DNA from: Mucilaginibacter agri
GTDB lineage: Bacteria > Bacteroidota > Bacteroidia > Sphingobacteriales > Sphingobacteriaceae
Assembly: GCF_009928685.1 (NCBI RefSeq)
Contig: NZ_WWEO01000044.1
Location: 682,001-746,000 of the forward strand
DNA length: 64,000 nt
Direction of reading: 5' to 3'
The translations under genes and the position numbers were made by a program. Shown here piece by piece: positions 7,279 to 15,515 of this stretch; position 1 is the stretch's first letter; every line of letters begins with the position of its first letter. The notes beneath the pieces were generated by a model. It worked only from the letters and a program-made list of their open reading frames with translations, did not search any database and was not told where the DNA came from.

Positions 7279-9624
7279 ATGACGAAGCTTTTTATTGTAT
7301 TATTTATGCTGTTGCCCTTTTGGAGTTTTGCCCAAACCCAAACGGCAGATCAGCTGATACAAAGCGGTAATGCCAAAGCCAATCAGAGGGATTATCAGGG
7401 CGCCATTGACGATTTTACCAAGGCGATAGAACTTAACCCCAATATTGCCGACGCCTATTTTTATCGCGCCAATGCCTACAGCAACATCCAGAATAACGAA
7501 GCTGCGGTTGCCGACTTTACTAAAACTATTGGGCTTAACCCTAAAAAAACAGAGGCCTATTTTTATAGGGCCAATGCCAACGCCAATTTAAGGGCGTACG
7601 TTACCGCCATAGATGATTTTAATAAGGCTATCAGCATGTCGAAAAAGCCAACTGCCGACATGTACCACTATCGTGCTAATGCCAAAACCAATACCGGCGA
7701 TAATTACGGTGCCATACTGGATTTTACGGCAGCCATTACGCTAACCCCTCAAAACCCCGACTTGTACGAGTACCGTGGTTTGGCCAAAGCCAATACCAAC
7801 AACAATAAAGGCGCAATACTGGATTACAATACGGCCATTAAATTAAACCCCAACAACGGCGATTTGTATTATTACCGTGCAAACTCAGAATCTACGCTGG
7901 GCTTGTACGCTGCTGCCATTGCCGACTATACCCGGGCCCTTCAATTTGACCCCAATCGTGCCGAAGCCTATTATTATCGCGCTAACGCCAAAAGCAATAT
8001 GCACGATAACCTGAGTGCTATACAGGACTATAAAAAGGCTATCGAACTTAAACCTAATGTGGCCGAGTTGTACCATTACCTTGGTAACGCTCGTACCAAT
8101 ACAGCCGACAACCGTGGCGCTATTTTAGATTTTGATAAGGCGATAGAACTTAATCCTAACAACTCCGAACTTTACCTATACCGTGGTATTGCTAAGGGAA
8201 ATGTAAGAGATACCACGGGTGCCTTTGCAGATTTTGATAAATCGATAGAACTTAACCCTAAGTATATTGATGCCTATACCCACCGGGCCAATATGCGTAT
8301 TGATGCCAGAAATTACGAGGGGGCCTTTGGCGATGCCGATACTATTATAGCCTTTAACCCAAAAGCCGAGGGGGCTTATATTGTTCGCGGATCGGCCAAA
8401 TATGCGCTGAAGGATACCGCTGGTGCTATTACAGATTTCACGAAGGCTATTGAGCTTAATCCGGCTAATGATAGATCTTATATACAACGCGGAAATGCCA
8501 AATTCGACATGGGCGACAACCGCGGGGCTATCGAAGATTTTAATAAGTCTATCGAACTAAAACCTCAGAATTTTGAGGGTTATATTAAACGCGCCGATAC
8601 AAAAGCCAAAATGCGCGACTATGCAGGTGCAACACAAGATTACCAGAAGGTATTGCAAATGGCCCCTAAAAACAAAGAGGCATATGACAAGTTAACCGAC
8701 GTGCTGATCACGTCTAAAAACTATCCGGAAGCTATCCGAATGGTAGATGCGGGGTTAAGGTTAAACCCTAAAAATGCAGCCTTGTATGTTCGCAGGGGGA
8801 TATTGAAAGACGCCATGCAGAGTACCCGCGAAGCTATGCTCGATTTTGATAGGGCCATAGCGCTGGATTCAACTTCGTACGAAGCCTATACATTTCGTGG
8901 AAATACTAAAACCGAGCTAAAGGATTATGAGGGCGCTGTTGAAGATTTGAACAAAGCCATTAGCATACGCGGGACCGAAGACAACTTGTTATTTTTAGGC
9001 AATGCCCGCTTAGGCCTTAAAGATTATACCGGCGCACTGGAAAGTTATGATCGCGCTGTTGAGCAATATCCTAAAAGCATCAAAGGGCTATTGGCACGCG
9101 GAACAGCCAAAAGCATTATGCCAGATTCATCGGCCGCTATGCAGGATTTTTCGCGGGCGATGCTAATGGAACCACACAACGACCAGATATTTATTAAACG
9201 CGGCGATGCTTTCCTGAACATGAAAGATTCTATAAGTGCCATACTGGATTATAACGTTGCCATTGATATTAACCCACAAAGTACCGATGCCTATGTGAGC
9301 CGGGGTATTGCTAAGTACAAGCTAAAAGACGTGCGTGGTGCAATGCTCGATTATAATATGGCTATCCAGATACTACCATCAAACCGCAAGGCCTACATCA
9401 GGCGCGGCGAAGCTAAAACACTGGTTAAAGACTACAATGGTGCATTGGCCGATTACTCCACCGCCATTAGCCTCGACCCTAAAGACAAGCAAACCTATTT
9501 CTCCCGCGGGATGCTGAAGATTAATTACGCCCTCGATAAAAACAGCGGCTGCCTCGACCTGAGCAAAGCTGGCGAATTAGGCTTAAAAGAGGCATATGAT
9601 GCGATTAGGAAGTATTGTTATTAA
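7279..9624 (+). CDS. exported tetratricopeptide-repeat protein
   Basis: Start chosen at ATG 7279 (781 aa), because MTKLFIVLFMLLPFWSFAQ is a clean signal peptide; the longer frame from 7138 would bury it behind 47 residues. The mature protein is almost entirely TPRs, about 22 units of 34 residues, with recurrent A-x-x-D(F/Y)-x-K/R-A-I-x-L-N-P-x-x cores and YxxRANAKxxxxDxxGA. Such solenoids scaffold protein assemblies; no enzymatic domain is present. The C-terminus has a short SxGCLDLSKAGELGLKEAY piece resembling a Sel1-like end cap. It is probably periplasmic or surface-located, with no operon partner. Confidence 0.88.
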   Translation: MTKLFIVLFMLLPFWSFAQTQTADQLIQSGNAKANQRDYQGAIDDFTKAIELNPNIADAYFYRANAYSNIQNNEAAVADFTKTIGLNPKKTEAYFYRANANANLRAYVTAIDDFNKAISMSKKPTADMYHYRANAKTNTGDNYGAILDFTAAITLTPQNPDLYEYRGLAKANTNNNKGAILDYNTAIKLNPNNGDLYYYRANSESTLGLYAAAIADYTRALQFDPNRAEAYYYRANAKSNMHDNLSAIQDYKKAIELKPNVAELYHYLGNARTNTADNRGAILDFDKAIELNPNNSELYLYRGIAKGNVRDTTGAFADFDKSIELNPKYIDAYTHRANMRIDARNYEGAFGDADTIIAFNPKAEGAYIVRGSAKYALKDTAGAITDFTKAIELNPANDRSYIQRGNAKFDMGDNRGAIEDFNKSIELKPQNFEGYIKRADTKAKMRDYAGATQDYQKVLQMAPKNKEAYDKLTDVLITSKNYPEAIRMVDAGLRLNPKNAALYVRRGILKDAMQSTREAMLDFDRAIALDSTSYEAYTFRGNTKTELKDYEGAVEDLNKAISIRGTEDNLLFLGNARLGLKDYTGALESYDRAVEQYPKSIKGLLARGTAKSIMPDSSAAMQDFSRAMLMEPHNDQIFIKRGDAFLNMKDSISAILDYNVAIDINPQSTDAYVSRGIAKYKLKDVRGAMLDYNMAIQILPSNRKAYIRRGEAKTLVKDYNGALADYSTAISLDPKDKQTYFSRGMLKINYALDKNSGCLDLSKAGELGLKEAYDAIRKYCY

Positions 9625-9644
9625 TTGAATTCCCTATTTAACGC

Positions 9645-9731
9645 TGTCATTTCGACGATAGGAGAAATCTTCTTCACCTTATAGCGGACTTTTCTATTGA
9701 AGAAGATTCTTCGCTATCGCTCTGAATGACA
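9645..9731. repeat. dispersed inverted repeat element, copy 1
   Basis: Left arm TGTCATTTCGACGATAGGAG (from 9645) is matched by an imperfect inverted right arm ending CGCTCTGAATGACA (9731); internal AAATCTTCTTC / GAAGAAGATT pairs as well. A second copy lies at 11188-11266. It is intergenic, 20 bp after a stop codon, with no open frame: a REP- or MITE-like palindrome. Confidence 0.75.
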
Positions 9732-9816
9732 ATTGTAGCCCCAGCACTTTTTACTTATCAGTAAAAAGTACCACAAACCCGATATTTACTACCATGACGC
9801 GAGGCATATTTCGTGG

Positions 9817-9824
9817 TATCTTTG
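9817..9824 (+). promoter_or_regulatory. TAnnTTTG -7 element next to the AraC start
   Basis: TATCTTTG matches the Bacteroidota -7 consensus exactly and ends 6 nt before the ATG at 9831. If used, the mRNA would have almost no leader. No good -33 TTG is seen. Confidence 0.4.
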
Positions 9825-9830
9825 TATATC

Positions 9831-10733
9831 ATGAAAAAGAGCTTCCCTGTTTACGACATCAGCATCCTATCCGAATTTAAACAGGAAGATATTCTGATTA
9901 GGCGGTTTGCTCCCTACCTTAAATCGCATCATAACCTCCATTTAGCACATAAGCATACTTTTTACCACCTGGTACTTTTTACAGAAGGCGATGGATCTCA
10001 TGCAATCGATTTTCAGAATTTTGAGGTACGACCCAACCAGATCTATTTTATGACACCCGGCCAGGTGCATAGCTGGAGTTTTGAAGGCCATGTAGATGGT
10101 TATGTGATCAACTTTTCGGTGCCGTTTTTCCATTCGTTTCTGCTGCAGCCAGACTACCTGGAGCAGTTTCCGTTCTTTAGCGGCTCAACGTCGGACCAGG
10201 TGATCGATCTCCCGGCGGAGCTAAAACCTGAAGTGATCAGGCTCTTCGAACAACTGATTTTCGAAAGTGAAACATCGGGCAGGCTGGCTTTGGATATGGT
10301 AAAAGCCCTGATGCTGCAATTGTTTATTGCTATAAGCCGTTTAACCTTTGCGCAGCACAGCCATAATACCACGCCGTATAATTATACACTACTTCGCAAC
10401 TTTCAGAAACTGATTGAGACGAATTTCTCGACGCTCAAACTACCAAAGGATTACGCCGCACTGTTGTACATAACCCCCAACCACCTCAATGCGTTGTGTA
10501 ACGATGTGCTGGGCATTTCGGCAGGAGAACTGATTCGCAACCGAATTGTACTGGAAGCGAAAAGGCTGCTGGTGAATCCCGGCACAACAATATCTGAAGT
10601 GGCCGACCAACTGAATTTTGCCGACTACTCTTATTTTACCAAATTCTTTAAAAAACAAACCGGCTCAACACCCGAAGAATTCAGAAAACAAATAACAAAT
10701 CCGCAACATCATGAAAACGTTAACCTTAGATAA
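9831..10733 (+). CDS. AraC-family transcriptional regulator
   Basis: 300 residues from ATG 9831; a GTG at 9813 in frame is rejected because it lies before the promoter-like TATCTTTG. The N-terminal half is a cupin-type effector domain (HKHTFYHLVLFTEGDGSHAIDF, then PNQIYFMTPGQVHSW). The C-terminal 100 residues carry two helix-turn-helices: TPNHLNALCNDVLGISAGELIRNRIVLEAKRLL and ISEVADQLNFADYSYFTKFFKKQTGSTPEEFR. AraC proteins of this build bind DNA in response to small ligands. Its last 23 bp overlap the start of the DUF983 gene, so they are translationally linked. The ligand is unknown. Confidence 0.88.
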   Translation: MKKSFPVYDISILSEFKQEDILIRRFAPYLKSHHNLHLAHKHTFYHLVLFTEGDGSHAIDFQNFEVRPNQIYFMTPGQVHSWSFEGHVDGYVINFSVPFFHSFLLQPDYLEQFPFFSGSTSDQVIDLPAELKPEVIRLFEQLIFESETSGRLALDMVKALMLQLFIAISRLTFAQHSHNTTPYNYTLLRNFQKLIETNFSTLKLPKDYAALLYITPNHLNALCNDVLGISAGELIRNRIVLEAKRLLVNPGTTISEVADQLNFADYSYFTKFFKKQTGSTPEEFRKQITNPQHHENVNLR

Positions 10734-11151
10734 AGAAGCAATGGAAATCCCTCAATTCAATGCAGCAATACATGCCAAATGCCCTAAATGCCGCGTTGGC
10801 AACATGTTTTCGACCCCGATGTATACCATCAGCGGGCAAAAAATGAATGAAACCTGTCCGCATTGTGGCTTTCATTTTGAAATTGAGCCGGGATATTTTT
10901 ATGTGGCTATGTTTGTAAGTTACGCCCTTAACGTTGCCCAAATGGTAACGCTGGCGGTGGGTACCTACATACTTACCGGCAGCGAAAACCCTTGGATCTA
11001 CGCCGCTATTTTGTTAGGTGTTGCGCTGATTCTTTCACCATTTAACTTCAGATATTCGAGGGTGGTATTGCTTTACTGGCTAACCCCTGGCTTGCATTAT
11101 GATCCCAAAAGATCGGCTCCGGATTATGATCCGACTCATCCGGGGGTGTAA
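10711..11151 (+). CDS. DUF983 membrane protein with two CxxC zinc-type motifs
   Basis: 146 residues, with two CxxC pairs (CPKC and CPHC) about 29 residues apart, typical of a zinc knuckle and of DUF983. Two membrane helices follow (YVAMFVSYALNVAQMVTLAVGTYIL and PWIYAAILLGVALILSPFNF). The protein ends in a hydrophilic tail after YWLTPGLHYDP. The function of DUF983 is not known. The start ATG at 10711 lies inside the AraC gene in another frame (23-bp overlap), which suggests coupling. The DNA-binding regulator upstream may control this membrane protein. Confidence 0.85.
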   Translation: MKTLTLDKEAMEIPQFNAAIHAKCPKCRVGNMFSTPMYTISGQKMNETCPHCGFHFEIEPGYFYVAMFVSYALNVAQMVTLAVGTYILTGSENPWIYAAILLGVALILSPFNFRYSRVVLLYWLTPGLHYDPKRSAPDYDPTHPGV

Positions 11152-11187
11152 TACTTAAATAACTACTATCAAAGTAATAACCAACCT

Positions 11188-11266
11188 TGTCATTTCGACG
11201 AAGGAGAAATCTTATGCAGTTAATTAACAAAGTATATAAGATTTCTCACTATCGTTCGGGATGACA
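11188..11266. repeat. dispersed inverted repeat element, copy 2
   Basis: The left arm begins TTGTCATTTCGACGAAGGAG and the right arm ends TCGTTCGGGATGACA; central GAAATCTTA and TAAGATTTC pair perfectly around an AT-rich loop. It is the same family as 9645-9731 and sits after the DUF983 stop. Confidence 0.8.
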
Positions 11267-11355
11267 TTTTTTTTGATCTGAGGCCAGTGCTATCACCAAC
11301 CTTATACCGCATACATATTCTTTCTCACACTGCTGCTGGTGGAACATCGACGGCG

Positions 11356-11520
11356 AAAAAGACTTAAAAGTTAGTAAAGGTGGTGCATAGGCAGACCCAC
11401 TTACTTAAAAGTCGATTATATAAAAATTTGAATATTAAATACTTAAACAAATATTTGATTAAAAAAGACTTTTAAGTAGGAACACAGTGGTGCATGTGGA
11501 ACTTTGCACCACTGCACCAC
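11356..11520. repeat. cluster of nested direct and inverted repeats
   Basis: Non-coding stretch between convergent genes. TACTTAAAAGTC (11402-11413) is inverted at 11467-11478. CAGTGGTGCA (11485-11494) is inverted perfectly at 11505-11514 with a 10-nt loop. The block AAAAAGACTTAAAAG...GGTGGTGCAT (11356-11388) recurs imperfectly at 11461-11495. It could be a structured RNA, a terminator region or the remains of a mobile palindrome; it lacks a clear T-run. Confidence 0.55.
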
Positions 11521-11546
11521 CCGCGGCGTAGAATCAGCAAAATGGT

Positions 11547-13721
11547 TTACTTGCCGGGTAAAGCAAAAGCCACATAAGCATCGCCAGATTTAGTACCAAG
11601 CTTGCCACCACCGCAAGCAATTACCACGTATTGTTTCCCGTTTACCTCATACACACTCGGCGTTGCAAAACCCGATGCTGGTAGCGTGGCTTCCCAAAGC
11701 AGCTTACCTGTTTGCTTATCAAAGGCACGGATCTTACTGTCTTTTGTGGCAGCTATAAATACAAGTCCACCAGCGGTAACGGCTGGGCCACCATAATTTT
11801 CGGTGCCTGTTACAACGTCTTTAATCTTTATAGCTGGGTCTTGCCCTAATGGCACTTTCCATGCAATCTTTCCGGTATTTAGGTTAATAGCATTCAGCGT
11901 TCCCCAGGGCGGTGCAATGGCTGGCAGGCCTTCCTTGCTCAGGAATTTCTTGTAGCCCGTCATCTGATATGGCAAGTTTAAGAAGCTATCTACCGGGGCG
12001 TTAACTGGTGTAAATTTCTTTGATTTGTTGGCGGTATTATTGGTAATGAAGGATACGATAGCCTGCCTCTCTTGTAAACTCAATTGTTTAAACGATGGCA
12101 TCATACGCCTGCCTGTGGCAATAAGATTAAGAATGTCCTGATCGTGGTATTTTTTTTCGATGTTGATGAGCGATGGGTAATTACCCGAGCCTTTGCGGTC
12201 TTGCCCATGGCAGCCCATACAATTTTGAGCAAAAAGTCGTTGACCGGCTTGCCCAAAATCTTCCGTCCCGGCGGGTTGTTTGGGTGCATTTATCATCGTA
12301 AGTATCCAAGCCATTTCGTTGGCGTTTATATACATCCATCCGGTGGTTGGGTCAACTGCTGGTCCGCCCCACTCAGCCCCACCATCAAAACCCGGAAATA
12401 TCACCGATGGTTGCTTACCCGGCGGGATAAACATGCTGCCGTATCGATAACCATGCAATTGGGCTAAAACGTCTGCCCGCGATTGTACCGGGAGATAAGG
12501 GTTGATGTCCTTATCCGATAAGGTTTGCCTTACAAATGGTTCGGGCAAACGTGGGATGGGTTGCGTTGGCCAAAGCTTCTCTCCCACTAATTCGGTATGG
12601 GTATCTACAAGTTTTTCATCAACGGGAAATAAGGGTTTGCCAGTCTCCCTGTCGAGCACAAAAACAAATCCATGTTTGGTGGGCTGCGCCACGGCGTCGA
12701 TCTTCTTCCCGTCCTTATTAATAGTAACAAGAGAGGGTGCTGTTGGCAAATCTTTATCCCAAACGTCGTGGTGGATTACCTGGTAATGCCAAACTAATTT
12801 ACCCGTGCCAGCATCTAAAGCCAATAAACTATTGGCATATAACCCCGTCCCTTTACGTTTGCCTCCGTAAAAATCAAAAGCTGCTGAACCGGTTGGCGCG
12901 AATAATAGCCCCCGCTTTTCGTCAAGACTAAGACCGCTCCATGAGTTAGCTGCACCGATGCGTTTCCACGCGTTAGGATCTTCCCAGGTTTCGTAACCTT
13001 TTTCACCGGGATGAGGTATGGTATGGAAGATCCATTTGAATTGCCCGGTACGCACATCGTACGCACGGATGTGTCCCGGCGCAGCGTCGGATGTTTCGTT
13101 AACGCGGCTGCCTACAATGTATAGGTCTTTATAGATGATGCCGGGTGTGGTGGCGGTTATATAAGCCTCTTTCATTACCCGGTCGAGGTGATCGTGCATA
13201 TCTACGCGCCCGCCATCGCCGAAGCTTTTAATCAGCTGACCATTTTTGGCGTTGATGGCATAGATGTACGAACCTGCGCAAAAGATAATGCGTTTATCAT
13301 CGCCATCTTCCCAATAGGTAACACCCCTGCTGTTGTTAAGAATAAACCTGATGGAGGTAGTGCTATTAATATCTTTCTGATCCGGATCGAAAACCCATTT
13401 TTGGTCGCCTGTCGTGGCGTCGAGTGCCACTAGTTTGAGGTGCGGTGTTGTGGCGTATAATATACCGTCGACAATAATAGGATTACACTGAATCTGCGAA
13501 TGCGACGTGGTATCGGCATCATTGGTATGGTGGATCCAGGCAACCTGGAGCTGCTTTACGTTGCTGGTATCGATCTGTTTTAAAGACGAATAGCGGGTGG
13601 ATTGCTTATTGCCCCCATAAACCCGCCATTCGTTTGTATTCAGATCTGACTGACTGTTACAAGCTGATAAAAGTAACCCGGCGATTACCCCTATTAATTT
13701 TGTTTTAGTATTGATAATCAT
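11547..13721 (-). CDS. PQQ-dependent dehydrogenase with inserted cytochrome c domain, lipoprotein
   Basis: 724 residues. The N-terminus is a lipoprotein signal (GLLLSAC, lipidation at C20). The beta-propeller is of the quinoprotein glucose/alcohol dehydrogenase type: NEWRVYGGNKQSTRYSSL, W-motif repeats, and HHDVWDKDLPTAPSLV. A cytochrome c domain with CMGCH (501-505) and a later Met ligand candidate (RRMMPSF) is inserted before the last propeller blades (GTLNAINLNTGKIAWKVPLG onwards). It would oxidise a sugar or alcohol with PQQ and pass electrons to haem in the periplasm. It is the last gene of the unit with GH78, TIM-barrel and ThuA genes (19 nt after thuA-like). The substrate is unknown. 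No PQQ synthesis genes are in the window. Confidence 0.88.
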   Translation of the reverse strand: MIINTKTKLIGVIAGLLLSACNSQSDLNTNEWRVYGGNKQSTRYSSLKQIDTSNVKQLQVAWIHHTNDADTTSHSQIQCNPIIVDGILYATTPHLKLVALDATTGDQKWVFDPDQKDINSTTSIRFILNNSRGVTYWEDGDDKRIIFCAGSYIYAINAKNGQLIKSFGDGGRVDMHDHLDRVMKEAYITATTPGIIYKDLYIVGSRVNETSDAAPGHIRAYDVRTGQFKWIFHTIPHPGEKGYETWEDPNAWKRIGAANSWSGLSLDEKRGLLFAPTGSAAFDFYGGKRKGTGLYANSLLALDAGTGKLVWHYQVIHHDVWDKDLPTAPSLVTINKDGKKIDAVAQPTKHGFVFVLDRETGKPLFPVDEKLVDTHTELVGEKLWPTQPIPRLPEPFVRQTLSDKDINPYLPVQSRADVLAQLHGYRYGSMFIPPGKQPSVIFPGFDGGAEWGGPAVDPTTGWMYINANEMAWILTMINAPKQPAGTEDFGQAGQRLFAQNCMGCHGQDRKGSGNYPSLINIEKKYHDQDILNLIATGRRMMPSFKQLSLQERQAIVSFITNNTANKSKKFTPVNAPVDSFLNLPYQMTGYKKFLSKEGLPAIAPPWGTLNAINLNTGKIAWKVPLGQDPAIKIKDVVTGTENYGGPAVTAGGLVFIAATKDSKIRAFDKQTGKLLWEATLPASGFATPSVYEVNGKQYVVIACGGGKLGTKSGDAYVAFALPGK

Positions 13722-13740
13722 CCCGAATTACTGATTGCTA

Positions 13741-14448
13741 TTACTTTATGCCAGCTGCGTATTTAATGCCCCCCAATAAATGCTTTAAATAAAGCGGGTC
13801 GCTGTACGACTCGTCGGTGTGGCCAAGTTCTGTGTAAAACGCACGACCGCCGTCGTATTGGTGATACCAGCTCATCGGATGATTATCGCCGTTCTCGCCG
13901 CCTGTATAGCTTTTCTCGTCAATGGTGATCAACACATGTAAGCCTTTTGCAATGTATTTGAAGTTGTATAGTTCATCAAATCTCACCCAGGTTTCGGGCA
14001 AATCTTTGGTAGCTATAAATTTGCGATCAACCACATGAAATGTTGCCTGCTGCTGTTTCGGATGACTTTTAAAATATGCGCCTACCAGATCGCCATACCA
14101 AGGCCAATCGTACTCTGTATCTGTAGCTGCATGCACCCCCACAAATCCCTTTCCCGATTTGATATATGCCTCGAAAGTTTTCTGCTGTTCGTCGTTCAAT
14201 ACATCGCCGGTGGTGCTTAAAAATATTACAGCATCGTATTTTTTAAGGTTATCCGCAGTAAACAAGGCCGAATTGGTTGTGGTATCCACCGAAAAACCGT
14301 TCTCTGCTCCTAGTTTCATAATTGCAGGTATCCCCGCTGCTATCGATTCGTGGTGATAGCCAGCAGTTTTACTAAATATCAATATCGATTTCGCAAAGGC
14401 AGGCACGGCCGACAGCCACACCAAGGCGGCTAAAAAAATGTTACGCAT
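13741..14448 (-). CDS. ThuA-domain protein, exported
   Basis: 235 residues with a signal peptide (MRNIFLAALVWLSAVPAFA). The ThuA fold, a class I glutamine-amidotransferase-like family, is recognised by ILIFSKTAGYHHESI, YDAVIFLSTTGDVL, GKGFVGVHAATDTEYDWPWY and the end GGRAFYTELGHTDESYSDP. ThuA proteins are linked to disaccharide use through 3-keto sugars in rhizobia and occur widely in Bacteroidota sugar operons. Here it sits between a TIM-barrel isomerase and a PQQ dehydrogenase, which supports a role in oxidised-sugar processing in the periplasm. The reaction is not certain. Confidence 0.88.
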   Translation of the reverse strand: MRNIFLAALVWLSAVPAFAKSILIFSKTAGYHHESIAAGIPAIMKLGAENGFSVDTTTNSALFTADNLKKYDAVIFLSTTGDVLNDEQQKTFEAYIKSGKGFVGVHAATDTEYDWPWYGDLVGAYFKSHPKQQQATFHVVDRKFIATKDLPETWVRFDELYNFKYIAKGLHVLITIDEKSYTGGENGDNHPMSWYHQYDGGRAFYTELGHTDESYSDPLYLKHLLGGIKYAAGIK

Positions 14449-14496
14449 AAGTAGTTTTTATAGGTTAATAATTGCCTGACAATATAGTAAGGATTA

Positions 14497-15408
14497 TTAT
14501 AAACCCATAGCCCGTAATGCTTTGTAACTTTGGGTAAGGCTTGCGTAAGCGTCTTTAGGCATATCATGCTCCACAAAGTAATGCTTAACGCCTCCGGTGG
14601 CTGCATGTGCAAATACGGTTTTAAAATCAACTACGCCGCTACCAACCGGGCCTAAGGTTGAATCGCCTTTAATATCTTTAACATGCAACAGTGGGAAACG
14701 ACCCGGATGATCGGCAAACATTTTAGGTATATCCACACGCGCTTTAGTAGCCCAAGCGAGGTCTAATTCAAATTTTAACAATTCGGGGCTGATTTCGCTG
14801 AGCAGCATGCTGTATGGTGTTTTACCGTCTACTTCTTTAAACTCCATATCATGGTTGTGATAACACAATTGGATCTTGGCTTTTTTACAAGCTTCGCCGG
14901 TTTTGGTTAAAACCTCGATAGAACTTTTAATTTCTTCGATTGTAGCCGTTGGCGTATTGGCGCATACCAGGTATGGAATACCGCCCTCTGCGGCCTGGTC
15001 TACCAGTTCCTGCATATTATCTTTAAGATTTTTCACTATCGATAAATTCATCGGCTTACCATCTGCCCCAACAGGTAGTTTTGTTCCCGGAGGCAATTTA
15101 AATGGTGCGCCTAACACGTGGTGCGATTTCCACGATAAACCTAGTTTCTTGCACAGTGCAGAAAACTGTTTAGGAGTCATGCCATAGTAACCGGGTTGTT
15201 TACTAAATGCAGACTCAATTTCTTTGTAACCGATAGCTGCAATTTTTCTGAGCGTACCCTCAACGTCTTTATCAATGGTATCAAAAACAGTAAAAAGCTG
15301 TACACCCAGCGCATGCGGCTCGGCGGCAAACAAATCTGCATTAGCTAAAAAAAGCGCGCTCAGGCTCATCATGCCCGAATTTTTCAGGAAACTTCTTCTA
15401 TTTATCAT
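14497..15408 (-). CDS. sugar phosphate isomerase/epimerase-type TIM-barrel protein, Tat-exported
   Basis: Start taken at ATG 15408 (303 aa), which opens with MINRRSFLKNSGMMSLSALF, a twin-arginine signal; the longer frame from 15471 adds 21 unlikely residues. The rest is the xylose-isomerase-like AP-endonuclease-2 barrel (PF01261): LFTVFDTIDKDVEGTLRKIAAIGYKEIE, CYHNHDMEF, FELDLAWATKARVD, LLHVKDIKGD and YFVEHDMPKDA, containing the His, Glu and Asp metal-ligand positions of the family. It is expected to isomerise, epimerise or hydrate a keto-sugar. Tat export suggests folding with metal before transport. It is co-directional with GH78 (about 107 bp) and the ThuA gene (48 bp). Confidence 0.87.
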   Translation of the reverse strand: MINRRSFLKNSGMMSLSALFLANADLFAAEPHALGVQLFTVFDTIDKDVEGTLRKIAAIGYKEIESAFSKQPGYYGMTPKQFSALCKKLGLSWKSHHVLGAPFKLPPGTKLPVGADGKPMNLSIVKNLKDNMQELVDQAAEGGIPYLVCANTPTATIEEIKSSIEVLTKTGEACKKAKIQLCYHNHDMEFKEVDGKTPYSMLLSEISPELLKFELDLAWATKARVDIPKMFADHPGRFPLLHVKDIKGDSTLGPVGSGVVDFKTVFAHAATGGVKHYFVEHDMPKDAYASLTQSYKALRAMGL

Positions 15409-15515
15409 GATTATCAGTGGTTTATAATTGACTAAAGATATTGAAAAAAATATTGCGTCAAAACAACACAATGGTTTTTTATTAAAAAGTTTAGTTTCTC
15501 CTACGCGCCCGTTCT

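Noticed and set aside
12084..12467. Plus-strand ORFs inside the PQQ dehydrogenase gene
   Set aside because: Shadows of a well-supported minus-strand gene; no domain, signal or start context.
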